Assembly: GCA_009731375.1 (NCBI GenBank)
Contig: BJOX01000070.1
Location: 342,988 to 406,987 of the forward strand
DNA: 64,000 nt
Direction: 5' to 3'
DNA from: Paulinella micropora
Lineage: Eukaryota > Cercozoa > Imbricatea > Euglyphida
Shown here: piece after piece, positions 1 through 9,237 of the stretch
Position numbering within the stretch: the stretch's first letter is position 1
Layout: each line of letters starts with the position of its first letter
Position numbers and translations under genes: made by a program
Notes under the pieces: model-generated
The model's input: the letters and a program-made list of their open reading frames with translations, nothing else
What the model was told of the DNA's origin: nothing
Database searches by the model: none

Positions 1-165
1 CGAGCCCTGGCCCCGCCTGGTACTAGGGAGATTTGGTATTGCCTGTATCAGTCCCTTCCGTGCAAACATCACGGCTTAGCTGGGCATCGGGTTCATACTT
101 TACCCACAGACTTCCTTGGTTGACGAAATCAGAAGCTCCTTTTTTCTGACATTAGTCGATATTTC

Positions 166-167
<2 letters not shown>
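1..167 (+). mobile_element. Family A dispersed element, 3' part (copy 1)
   Basis: The same sequence recurs at 47633-47912, 48361-48457, 48458-49002 and 63259-63345 on + and at 19957-20481, 42495-42670, 59452-59594 and 61011-61556 on -. All copies that reach the 3' end stop at the same point (TAGTCGATATTTCATC or TAGTCGATATCTCATC) and run straight into (ATCT)n, while 5' ends vary. That is the pattern of a retrotransposed element with a microsatellite tail. This copy is cut by the window edge. No reverse transcriptase or protein domain is visible. Confidence 0.75.
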
Positions 168-237
<70 letters not shown>

Positions 238-254
238 GTCTGTCTGTCTGTCTA

Positions 255-320
<66 letters not shown>

Positions 321-351
321 CATCCATCCAGTCTGTCTGTCTGTCTATCTG

Positions 352-447
<96 letters not shown>
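168..447. repeat. (TATC)n microsatellite with (TGTC)n patches
   Basis: An uninterrupted tetranucleotide array that continues directly from the family A 3' end, with blocks of TGTC and CATC variants. The open frame across it encodes only a Ser-Ile-Tyr-Leu repeat and is not a gene. Confidence 0.95.
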
Positions 448-448
<1 letters not shown>

Positions 449-472
449 GCCAGCCAGCAAGGCCACGCTTTG

Positions 473-473
473 G

Positions 474-504
<31 letters not shown>

Positions 505-693
505 CGTATGTATGTGTGTATGTTTGTATGTATGTATGTATTCATGTATTCATGTATGTATGTAAAATTCATGTATGTATGTATGTATGTATGTATGTAT
601 GTATGTATGTATGTATGCATGTATATATTCATGCATGTATGTATGTATGTATGTATGCATGTATGTATGTATGCATGTATGTATGTATGTATG

Positions 694-724
<31 letters not shown>

Positions 725-754
725 TGTATGTATGCATGCATATATATATATATG

Positions 755-789
<35 letters not shown>

Positions 790-1152
790 CTGTGTGTGTG
801 TGTGTGTGTAATGTATGTATGTATTCATGTGATGTATACAATGTATTTATATGTTCATGTATGTATGTATGTATATATGTATGTATGTATGTGTGTATGT
901 ATGTATGCATGTATGTATGTATGCATGTATGTATGTATGTATGTATGTATATATTCATGTATGTATGTATGTATGTATGTATGTATGTGTGTATGTATGT
1001 ATGTATGTGTGTATGTATGTATGCATGTATGTATGTATGCATGTATGTATGAATGTATGTATGTATGTATGTATGTATGTATGTTGTATGTATGTAATGT
1101 ATGTATGCATGCATATATATATATATATGTATATGTGTGTGTGTGTGTGTGT

Positions 1153-1187
<35 letters not shown>

Positions 1188-1378
1188 GTATGTATGTATT
1201 CATGTGATGTATACAATGTATTTATATATTCATGTATGTATGTATGTATATACGTATGTATGTATGTGTGTATGTATGTATGCATGTATGTATGTATGCA
1301 TGTATGCACGTATGTATGTATGAATGTATGTATGTATGTATGTATGTATGTAATGTATGTATATATATAGAATATATA

Positions 1379-1440
<62 letters not shown>

Positions 1441-1510
1441 TTGTGTGTGTGTATGCGTGTGTAATGTATGTATGTATTCATGTGATGTATATATATATAT
1501 TCATGTAATG

Positions 1511-1538
<28 letters not shown>
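473..1538. repeat. (TATG)n array with a repeated TA/TG module
   Basis: A one-kilobase TATG array. Inside it a module recurs three times: GTAATGTATG, then (TA)n, then (TG)n, then a TTCATGTGATGTATA-type segment. The segments begin near 809, 1184 and 1462, so the array also has a higher-order structure. A short non-repetitive bridge (448-472) separates it from the preceding TATC array. Confidence 0.92.
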
Positions 1539-1541
<3 letters not shown>

Positions 1542-1733
1542 TATAATGTAATGTAATGTAATTTAACGTAATGTAATGTAATGTAATGTAATGCCATGCC
1601 ATGCCAGGCCATGCCATGCCAATGCCAATGCCAATGTCAATGTCAATGTCAATGTCATGTCAATTTTAAATGTTAATGTTAATGTAAAATGTTAAATGTT
1701 AATGTATTGTAATGTAATGTAATGTATGGTCCT
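1539..1733. repeat. Drifting short-motif tandem repeat
   Basis: Successive tracts of AATGT, CATGC, CAATGC, CAATGT, TTAATG and AATGT differ by single-base steps, as if the unit changed while the array was copied. It ends at a 30-bp GC-richer bridge (1734-1764) that resembles the bridge at 448-472. Confidence 0.85.
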
Positions 1734-1763
1734 GCCTGCCCGCCAGCAACGCCCCGCATGCCT

Positions 1764-1764
<1 letters not shown>

Positions 1765-1834
<70 letters not shown>

Positions 1835-1855
1835 GTCTGTCTATCTGTCTGTCTA

Positions 1856-1908
<53 letters not shown>

Positions 1909-1945
1909 ATCTATCTATCTATCTGTCTATCTGTCTATCTATCTG

Positions 1946-2022
<77 letters not shown>

Positions 2023-2046
2023 CATCCATCCATCCATCCGTCCATC

Positions 2047-2128
<82 letters not shown>

Positions 2129-2194
2129 AGCTATCTAGCTATCTAGCTAGCTAGCTAGCTAGCTAGCTAGCTAGCTAGCTAGCTAGCTAGCTAG

Positions 2195-2241
<47 letters not shown>

Positions 2242-2340
2242 GCTAGCTAGCTATCTATCTATCTAGCTAGCTAGCTATCTATCTATCTATCTATCCATCC
2301 ATCCATCCATCTATCCATCCATCTATCCATCCATCCATCC
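1765..2340. repeat. (TATC)n array with a palindromic (CTAG)n block
   Basis: TATC repeats with TGTC and CATC variants. From about 2128 to 2195 and again near 2240-2275 the unit is CTAG, a self-complementary tetramer, so either strand can fold on itself there. Confidence 0.93.
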
Positions 2341-2360
2341 ACCCACCCCTTTATCTACGC

Positions 2361-2456
2361 ATGGATCTAGGTGCGGCCTATGATGAAATGGATGAGGATG
2401 GGGCTGAGGACTACCATTCACACCAACAATGGTCAATGGCTAAATGGCTCAATTAA
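2361..2456 (+). CDS. Possible exon fragment ending at a MITE insertion
   Basis: A 31-codon frame beginning MDLGAAYDEMDEDGAED and ending AKWLN has protein-like, acidic composition in otherwise repetitive DNA. An AG follows a pyrimidine-rich stretch just inside it (GATCTAG, near 2370), so the real 5' border may be an acceptor and not the ATG. The stop TAA at 2454-2456 is formed by the TA target duplication plus the first base of the next transposon, so the frame may once have continued. It might belong with the exon at 2974, but nothing proves it. Not recognised. Confidence 0.25.
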   Translation: MDLGAAYDEMDEDGAEDYHSHQQWSMAKWLN

Positions 2457-2670
2457 GGACGAGTGAAAAATTTCGGCCACCTCAAGTTTTGGCACAAATA
2501 AAAACAAACAAACAAAAAAAACAAAAAAAAAAAACAAAAAAAAAAACGTATCTTGCGGTGAAGTCTTGCGGTGAAATGACTTGGGAAGAATTCCGGCCAC
2601 CCAAAGTTCTGTGCAAAAACAACGTATTCTGCGGTGAAAAATCACTGGCCGAAATTTTTTCACTCATCCT
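2456..2670 (+). mobile_element. MITE, family T (copy 1, complete)
   Basis: A 215-bp element with imperfect terminal inverted repeats of about 24 bp. The left end reads AGGACGAGTGAAAAATTTCG; the right end is its inverse with one substitution and one extra base. It is flanked on both sides by TA (2454-2455, 2671-2672). TA duplications with short inverted ends are typical of non-autonomous Tc1/mariner-type elements. The interior holds two related GTATnnTGCGGTGAA segments and an A-rich tract, with no coding capacity. Confidence 0.8.
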
Positions 2671-2672
2671 TA

Positions 2673-2973
2673 TTTGCTTGTTTATTCACTTATTTCACTT
2701 ACCTGGCCTGCTATTTCACTTTTTTGTTTTTTCTTCTTCACTTACTCACTTACTTGCTTGCTTGCTAACTTCGTTCACTTATTTGCTTTGTTTGTTATCA
2801 ATTATTTCACTTACTTTCCTTACTTCCAAGGATCCAACCTACTGGCTCAATTTTCATTCACTTACTTTAGAAATGCATTATATAATGCATGTATGTAACT
2901 GTAATTGTAAGCTCAAAGCGCATCCCCCCCCCCCCCCCCCCCCCCCCCANNNNNNNNNNAACAATGTGTGTAG
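2673..2973 (+). other. Intron-like stretch before the terminal exon
   Basis: Degenerate ACTT-rich pyrimidine sequence, then a 25-base C run (2924-2948), a 10-N gap (2950-2959) and GTGTGTAG at 2966-2973. The final AG is the likely splice acceptor for the coding exon that follows. The fixed-length gap beside poly-C is probably an assembly placeholder. Confidence 0.5.
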
Positions 2974-3787
2974 GAAGGACTTGGCGGATCTCCAGGAAGT
3001 GATAAGGAATCTGCCTAGTGGCCCCGACATCCTCACCAAAATGACTCTGCCACCCCAGCTCGAGCTGAAGCGCGCCGACTCGCGGACTCGAGGCTTGCCT
3101 CTGCTGATCGAAGCACCTGTCTCCTCCTCCTCCGCATCCTCCTCCTCCTCCGCCTCTGAGAAACCCTACGGGCTGGCTACAGCAGGCCCGTCCGGTCAGC
3201 CACAAGCCGCCTCCGGGGGGTCCTCCTCTTTCGTAACGGCCACCACGGGTGCCACTTCCCACCTCAGCTCCCTCCAGCCTGCTTCCGCCGCCTCCTGCAC
3301 CTCCGCCGCATCCGACCCTCACTCTGTCCCCTTCCTCGACGCCAACCACAGGGAGGCCGGGAAATTCTTCGACACCAAGCCAGCCAGGCCTTTAGACTCG
3401 CCCCCCGCTTCCTCGGGACCTTCCATCCATCTCCTTGAGGACGAGCCAATCAACTCGATCTCGGTCTCTTCTCCAGCCATCGAGAACTCGCGCCTCGCCC
3501 CTCTCCCAGACGGGTCGGAGGATCATAACTCTCCCGCGATCCCGGACTTTCTGCGCAGCTCTAGCATAGGCAATGGCAGCGGCATAGCCATGTCCAACAG
3601 CCCTTTACTAGCCAATCTTCCCCCTCTCCACCCTATCGATGTCTCGGACAAGCCGCGTACAATGCCTATTCTCTTGCCGGCCTCAGACACGTGGGATTCC
3701 GGCTACCCGACACTAGCTTCTCCCATCTCCGGTCTCACACCGGATGTTGATGATGACTTGGCTGGCGAAGTCATTTCATCGCTCTAA
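2974..3787 (+). CDS. 3'-terminal coding exon, Ser/Ala/Pro-rich protein C-terminus
   Basis: About 270 codons are open from a GTGTGTAG acceptor to TAA at 3785-3787. The first base completes a codon split by the intron. The start (KDLADLQEVIRNL) looks like an amphipathic helix. A long low-complexity region rich in Ser, Ala and Pro follows, with a serine tract near residues 50-62, and the end is acidic (DVDDDLAGEVISSL). Codon third positions are strongly GC, unlike the AT-rich surroundings, and no microsatellite underlies the frame. A disordered tail with an acidic end would suit a regulatory or scaffold protein, but that is inference and I do not recognise the family. Upstream exons are not confidently visible. 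Confidence 0.75.
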
Positions 3788-3804
3788 TAGCCGCCTGTCC
3801 TGTC

Positions 3805-3942
3805 TGTGTGTGTCTGTGTCTGTGTGTGTGTGTGTGTGTGTTTTCCTTTTCCTGGTTTTTTTTTTCTTTTTTCTTTACTTTCTCTCTGGTAACTGCCGGT
3901 CTAAATACATATATATATATATACATATATATATATATGTAT

Positions 3943-3995
<53 letters not shown>
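3805..3995. repeat. (TG)n, (TA)n and (CT)n tracts downstream of the stop
   Basis: TG repeats (about 3805-3845), a T-rich stretch, TA repeats (3907-3942) and an uninterrupted CT run (3945-3995) lie in what would be the 3' untranslated region. I see no AATAAA near them. Confidence 0.9.
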
Positions 3996-3999
<4 letters not shown>

Positions 4000-4137
4000 A
4001 GAACAGCCAGCAGTACGCAATGTAGACACAGTATGCACTAAGAGAAGTAGATCTAGCAGAGCGTGCAATATGCCACTTTGTCCAGTTGCCTGCGGCTACT
4101 TCTGAGAAATTACTAGTTCTTAAGCACAACGAGCAAC

Positions 4138-4284
4138 GACTTCAAGCGCTTCGATCTCAGCCCTTGCTCATGTTTGTTGTTTGTGCAGTGGCTCGTTTAA
4201 AAGCTCTGATCAAGAGCTCTCTAATGAGCCATAACACACACGTGATGGATACAAATATTGGCTGAGATCGAAGCGCTTGAAGTC
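4138..4284. repeat. Inverted-repeat element with 25-bp perfect arms
   Basis: GACTTCAAGCGCTTCGATCT and five more bases at 4138-4162 are repeated exactly, inverted, at 4260-4284. The loop contains smaller inverted motifs (GGCTC/GAGCC and AGCTCT/AGAGCT), so the transcript could fold into a compound hairpin. It is probably a foldback transposon remnant; I see no other copy here. Its 3'-flank position could make it part of the 3' UTR of the gene ending at 3787. Confidence 0.6.
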
Positions 4285-4408
4285 ATTGTGCATTGTACTT
4301 CAGAGTTGGGAACTTCTCATTAAATTCCCCGCATCTGGCGATATTGCTCACGATATTCAAATAGCTAAGTCTCCCGACTTTTGAACTCATCGTTTCTCCA
4401 TAAGTGTC

Positions 4409-4742
<334 letters not shown>

Positions 4743-4860
4743 CTCTCTGCATTTTCTTATCCAAAATGTTTGTTGTGAGAAAAATGAGTTCTAATGTCAG
4801 CATATTTCACAACTTGAATGTTCCTAGGAATATATCGGCTAGCGTTTAATCTATTATCTG

Positions 4861-4984
4861 TCACCTCCACAAAATGTGATTAGGTTAGCGATAAGGCTAC
4901 ATATGCCGCGCGCCAAATTTGACGTGTTTTGCGGGCTCGCCGGCTCGCCCGCAAAACACGTCAAAGTTGTGGCTAGCCGCATGA
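4861..4984 (-). mobile_element. Foldback hairpin element, family H (copy 1)
   Basis: Two near-perfect inverted arms (about 4905-4941 and 4944-4980) share the motif GACGTGTTTTGCGGG. Beyond the hairpin is a side arm ending in TTGTGGAGGTGAC when read on the minus strand. The same hairpin and side arm occur on + at 14021-14156 and 43442-43580, with a diverged copy at 44931-45052. The structure suggests a short non-autonomous foldback element. No coding capacity. Confidence 0.7.
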
Positions 4985-5192
4985 TTTACTATTCTAATTT
5001 TCAACACTGCCATTTTGCGCCTTGTACGTGAAGTGGTAATACCTTTTCTTTTCTTTTGTTGTTGTTGTTTTTGTTGTTTATTTATGTTTTCTTTCTTTCG
5101 ACCAACATCTTTCTGTTCGTTTGCTTGCCTCTTCATGTTTCTTCATTTCTCTCTTTTCCCTTTTCCAATGTGAAGCAGTCTTTAGTTTCAGG

Positions 5193-5231
<39 letters not shown>

Positions 5232-5242
5232 GNNNNNNNNNN

Positions 5243-5786
5243 TAATATTAATAACGTTTAACGCTAATAATGCTAGCACTCATAATGATAAGTCATATTA
5301 TTAATATCATAAAACAATATATAATAGAATAAGGATAGTCCGCTGCACGGTAGTAGTTATTCAGTCCGATTCATAATAAACAAGAGGAAATTTCAAGTGT
5401 TGTCGTTCATCACTAGTATTAAGTACTTATATATTATTATATTAATAACACTTCAACTTCCCGTTCACTCAGGCTGACGAGTGCCGGGCAGTAAGCTTAC
5501 TGGCTTCAAGTTATTAATATTAATAATACCTGTTTTATTAATACAATTGGGTCTTTAACAATTCGTGACGTATTAATTCGTCACAAGTTCCAAATTGTCA
5601 AAAGATTGAAATGCCAATCAAGTTATATTAATAACTTCTATCAGACTGAGCACTTTAACGACCCGGATAGTTGACAGTTCACTCCTTTTCAACTTGACCG
5701 GCCCGTTACTATACTCCCCTCTGCACATGCATGCTTAAACCAGTGAAGCTTACTGAGTACTTAGATGTCTATTAGGCACTGAAAAG

Positions 5787-5789
<3 letters not shown>
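5243..5789. other. AT-rich non-repetitive DNA between two homopolymers
   Basis: It is preceded by a 37-base T run (5194-5230) with a 10-N gap (5233-5242) and followed by a 40-base A run (5790-5829). The interior is rich in TATTAATA-like palindromes and has no convincing open frame. I see no gene, RNA or transposon in it. Confidence 0.5.
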
Positions 5790-5833
<44 letters not shown>

Positions 5834-5850
5834 TTCTCTCTCCACTTCAG

Positions 5851-6014
5851 GACTTTTAATAATGAACACTTGTTTTTATTAGTAAGACGTATTGATGCGA
5901 CATGGGAGATTAGGGGACCGAGCAAAATATGCTTCAGGGGCCCTGCTCCCTCCCTTGCAGTTCTATTTCTGAGCTTGAAAACGCTTGCTTTTCGCAGAGC
6001 TGAAAAGGAAGCAT
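5851..6014 (+). CDS. Candidate internal exon bounded by strong splice sites
   Basis: The left border is TTTTTCTCTCTCCACTTCAG, a textbook pyrimidine tract plus AG. The right border is GCAT followed by GTAAGT (6015-6020), a consensus donor. Only one of three frames is open across all 164 bp; it starts TFNNEHLFLLVRRIDATWE and the other two stop at once. The predicted 54 residues match nothing I recognise. One open frame of this length arises by chance in several percent of random sequences, so the case rests on the paired splice sites. Confidence 0.35.
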
Positions 6015-6022
6015 GTAAGTAG

Positions 6023-6211
6023 GCGAACATAAGTAAAAACAGGGACGAACAAAGAGAGAAAAAAGCAGACTACGGGGAGAAGTGCGTGAGGTGAAATAAG
6101 GGATGTGCATGGTGATCGGCCTTAAATGTACACACAGTGAATATATATTACTTTTTTTAATAAATAGTACAAAGACATTCAATAGAAGAAATGGAGCAGA
6201 AAGACGAGGTG
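6023..6211. other. Short unique stretch
   Basis: AT-rich single-copy sequence between the candidate exon and a (GATA)n tract. It carries no feature I can support. Confidence 0.4.
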
Positions 6212-6806
6212 GATAGATAGATAGATAGATAGATAGAGAGATAGATAGATATCATAGAGATAGATAGATAGTGGCGGTGGAGGAGAAGGAGGAGAAGGAG
6301 GAGGAGGAGGAGGAGGAGGAGGAAGAGGAGGAGGAGGGAGAAGGAGGAGAAGGAGGGAGGAGGAGGAGGAGAGGAGGAGGAGGAGGAGGAGGAGGAGGAG
6401 AAGGAGAAAGAGGAGGAGGAGGAGAAGAAGAAGAAGAAGAAGGAGGAGGAGGAGGGAAGAGGGAGGAGAAGGAGGAGGGAGGAGGAGGAGGAGGAGGAGG
6501 AGGAGGGAAGAGGGAGAAGGAGGAGGAGGGAGGAGGAGGAGGAGGAGGAAGAAGAAGAAGAGAAGAAGAAGAAGAAGAGAAGAAGAAGAAGAAGAAGAAG
6601 AAGAAGAAGAAGGAGGAGGAGGAGAAGAAGAAGAAGAAGGAGAAGGAGAAGGAGAAGGAGAAGGAGAAGAAGAAGAAGTAGAAGTAGAAGAAAGAAGAAG
6701 AAGAAGAGGGAGAGGGAGAAGGACAAGGACAAGAAGAGGGAGAAGGAGAGGGAGAAGGCGAAGGAGAAGAAGGAGAAGGGAGAAGGCGAAGGCGTAGTAG
6801 GAGTAG
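6212..6806. repeat. (GATA)n then a 530-bp polypurine (GGA/GAA)n block
   Basis: A short GATA tract (6212-6272) is followed by almost pure G/A sequence built from GGA, GAA and GGAGAA units with mirror symmetry. Such tracts can form intramolecular triplexes. On the minus strand this pyrimidine tract lies directly downstream of the candidate terminal exon at 6837-7034. Confidence 0.93.
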
Positions 6807-6836
6807 GTGGAGGTGGGGGAGGAGGAGCGGCAGTGG

Positions 6837-7034
6837 CTACTGTTGTGTCTTCTCTGCTTGGAACTGGCTCGTGTGCGGACCAGCGTCTTTGGCCCGCTGC
6901 TCCTTCTGCTCCTTGGCCTTGGCCGTTGGCTTGGCTTTGGCCGTGGGCTTGGCTGTGGGCTTGCTGCCGCTGCTTTGTGCTGGCTCTTCCGATTTCCAGT
7001 CACGCAGGGCCAGAACCCTCGATCGCAATACCGA
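6837..7034 (-). CDS. Candidate 3'-terminal exon, Lys/Ala/Pro-rich C-terminus
   Basis: On the minus strand a GTTATAG acceptor (AG at 7036-7035) opens a 65-codon frame ending in TAG at 6839-6837. The peptide begins SVLRSRVLALRDWKSEEPAQ. It contains a lysine-rich repeat (KPTAKPTAKAKPTAKAK), then KEQKEQRAKDAGPHTSQ, and ends FQAEKTQQ. The GC-rich island stands out from the repeats on both sides. A basic, repetitive tail of this kind occurs in many nuclear and RNA-binding proteins, but no family can be named. The plus strand has longer Leu/Ala-rich frames here without splice-like borders, so strand is not certain. Confidence 0.45.
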   Translation of the reverse strand, partial: SVLRSRVLALRDWKSEEPAQSSGSKPTAKPTAKAKPTAKAKEQKEQRAKDAGPHTSQFQAEKTQQ

Positions 7035-7044
7035 CTATAACATA

Positions 7045-7646
7045 CATACATAAGATAAGATAAGGTAAGATAAGGAAGATAAGATAAGGTAAGGTAAGAT
7101 AAGATGAGATCAGACAAGACAAGACAAGACAAGACACAAGACACAAGACACAAGAAAAAAAATCAAAAGACAAAAGACAAAAGACAAAGGGCAAAGGGCA
7201 AAGGGCAAAGGCCAAGGGTAAGACACAAGACACAAGACAAGAAAAGGCAAAGGCAAAGGCAAAGGCAAAGGCTAGGGCAAGGGCAAGGGCAAAGGCAAAG
7301 GCAAAGGCAAGGGCAAGGGCAAGGGCAAGGGCAGGGGCAAGGCAAGGCAAGGCAAAGGCAAAGGCAAAGGCAAAGGCAAAGGCAAAGGCTAGGGCAAGGG
7401 CAAAGGCAAAGGCAAAGGCAAAGGCAAAAGCAGAGGCAAAGTCAAAGACAAAGGCAAAGGCTAGGGCAAGGGCAAAGGCCAAGGCAAAGGCAAGGGCAAG
7501 GGCAAGGGCAAGGCAAGGCAAAGGCCAAGCAAAGGCAAAGGCAAAGGCAAAGGCTAGAGCAAGGGCAAGGGCAAGGGCAAGGCAAGGCAAAGGCAAAGGC
7601 AAGGCAAGGCAAGGCAAGACAAGACAAGACGAGATAAGATAAGATA

Positions 7647-7677
<31 letters not shown>

Positions 7678-7880
7678 CATAACATAACATAACATAACAT
7701 AGTATGACATAACATAGCATAACATAGCATAACATATAACATAACATAACACAACATAACATAACATAACATAACATGACATAACATAACATAACATAAT
7801 AAAACATAACATAACATAACATAACATGACATAACATAACAACATAACATAACATAACATAACATAACGTAACATAACAT
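7045..7880. repeat. Chain of drifting penta- and hexanucleotide repeats
   Basis: The motif changes stepwise along 835 bp: AAGAT, CAAGA, ACACAAG, AAAGACA, GGCAAA and GGGCAA (longest part, 7235-7610), GGCAA, CAAGA, ATAAG and finally CATAA. Adjacent tracts differ by one or two bases. Long frames through it encode only Cys-Tyr-Val-Met or Ala-Phe repeats. Confidence 0.92.
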
Positions 7881-7892
7881 AAATATCTTTCA

Positions 7893-7951
7893 CCTCGAAG
7901 TGGTTGTAGAGCTGGGCACGACGCAGATGGAAGGTTGGAGATACCTATATG

Positions 7952-7983
<32 letters not shown>

Positions 7984-8076
7984 GTATATATATATATGTA
8001 TATATACACATATAGATAGATAGATAGATAGACAGATAGACAGATAGATAGATAGATAGATAGATAGGTAGATAGG

Positions 8077-8110
<34 letters not shown>

Positions 8111-8230
8111 TCGAAGTGGTTGTAGAGTTGTGCACGACGCAGATGGAAGGTAGGAGACACCTATATGATATAGATAAGAAAGAAAGAAAGAACAAGAAAG
8201 AAAGAAAGAAAGAAAGAAAGTAGATAGATA
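7893..8230. repeat. Two copies of a 55-bp core in TA and GATA repeats
   Basis: TCGAAGTGGTTGTAGAG plus TGCACGACGCAGATGGAAGG-like sequence occurs at 7896-7950 and 8111-8170. Between them are TA repeats and GATA/GACA/GGTA tetramers. A GAAA tract follows the second copy. Confidence 0.88.
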
Positions 8231-8515
8231 GATAGATAGATAGATAGATATACTTACTTACTTACTTACTTACTTTCTTACTCACCAGCCGGTTCTGCGG
8301 TGTGAACTCGCTGGAAGTCAAATGCACGTAGCTTACTTACTTACTTTACTATCTTTACTTACTTTACTTTACTTACTTACTTTACTTACTTACTTTACTC
8401 ACTTACTTTACTTACTTACTTACTTACTTACTTGCTTACTTACCAGCCGGTTCTGCGGTGTGAACTCGCTGGAAGTCAAATGCACGTAGTGTACGTATTG
8501 TTCTGGGCAGAGTGA
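8231..8515. repeat. (CTTA)n with two copies of a 50-bp core
   Basis: The core CCAGCCGGTTCTGCGGTGTG continuing to AAATGCACGTAG lies at 8281-8331 and 8441-8489, separated by CTTA repeats. The array continues into about 60 bp of unique GC-rich sequence (8490-8575). Confidence 0.88.
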
Positions 8516-8576
8516 GGCGGCAGCGGCTGCAGCTCGTAGTTCTTCTAGTACCGCCGCCCGAATCGCAGGAAGGCTA

Positions 8577-9175
8577 ATATAGGTAGGTAGGTAGGTAGGC
8601 TAGGTAGGCTAGGTAGGTAGGTAGGTAGGAGGTAGGTAGGTAGGTAGGTAGGTAGGTAGGTAGGTAGGAAGGTAGGTAGGTAAGTAGGTAGGTAGGTAGG
8701 TAGGTAGGTAGGTAGGTAGGTAGGTAGGTAGGTATGCAGAGTATAAGGTAGGCAGGTAGGTAGGCAGGTAGGTAGGTAGGTAGGTAAGTAGGTAGGTAGG
8801 TAGGTAGGCAGGCAGGTAGATAGGTAGGTAGGTAGGCTAGGTAGGTAGGTAGGTAGGTAGGTAGGCAGAGTATGAGGTAGGCAGGCAGGCAGGTAGGTAG
8901 GTAGGTAGGTAGGTAGGCAGGTAGGTAGGTAGGTAGGTAGGTAGGTAGGCAGGTAGGTAGGTAGGTAGGTAGGTAGGTAGGTAGGTAGGTAGGCAGACAG
9001 GCAGGTAGGGTAGGTAGGTAGGTAGGTTAGGTAGGTAGGTAGGAAGGCAGAGTATAAGGTAGGCAGGGAGGTAGGTAGGTGGGTAGGTAGGTAGGTAGGT
9101 AGGTAGGTAGATAGGTAGATAGATAGATAGATAGATAGATAGATATATAGATAGATAGCCACGCGAACCACAGGC
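8577..9175. repeat. (GGTA)n array
   Basis: Six hundred bases of AGGT/GGTA repeats with GGCA variants and three GCAGAGTATnAGGTAGGCAG insertions (near 8735, 8871, 9049), ending in a GATA tract. On the minus strand it translates to Leu-Pro-Thr-Tyr repeats, which are not a gene. Confidence 0.94.
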
Positions 9176-9180
9176 AAGCT

Positions 9181-9217
<37 letters not shown>

Positions 9218-9237
9218 TAGATAGAGATGTTTGGTCT

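Noticed and set aside
4905-4980. microRNA precursor in the family H hairpin
   Set aside because: The arms are almost perfectly paired and GC-rich, and several dispersed copies exist with transposon-like flanks, so a foldback element is the simpler explanation.
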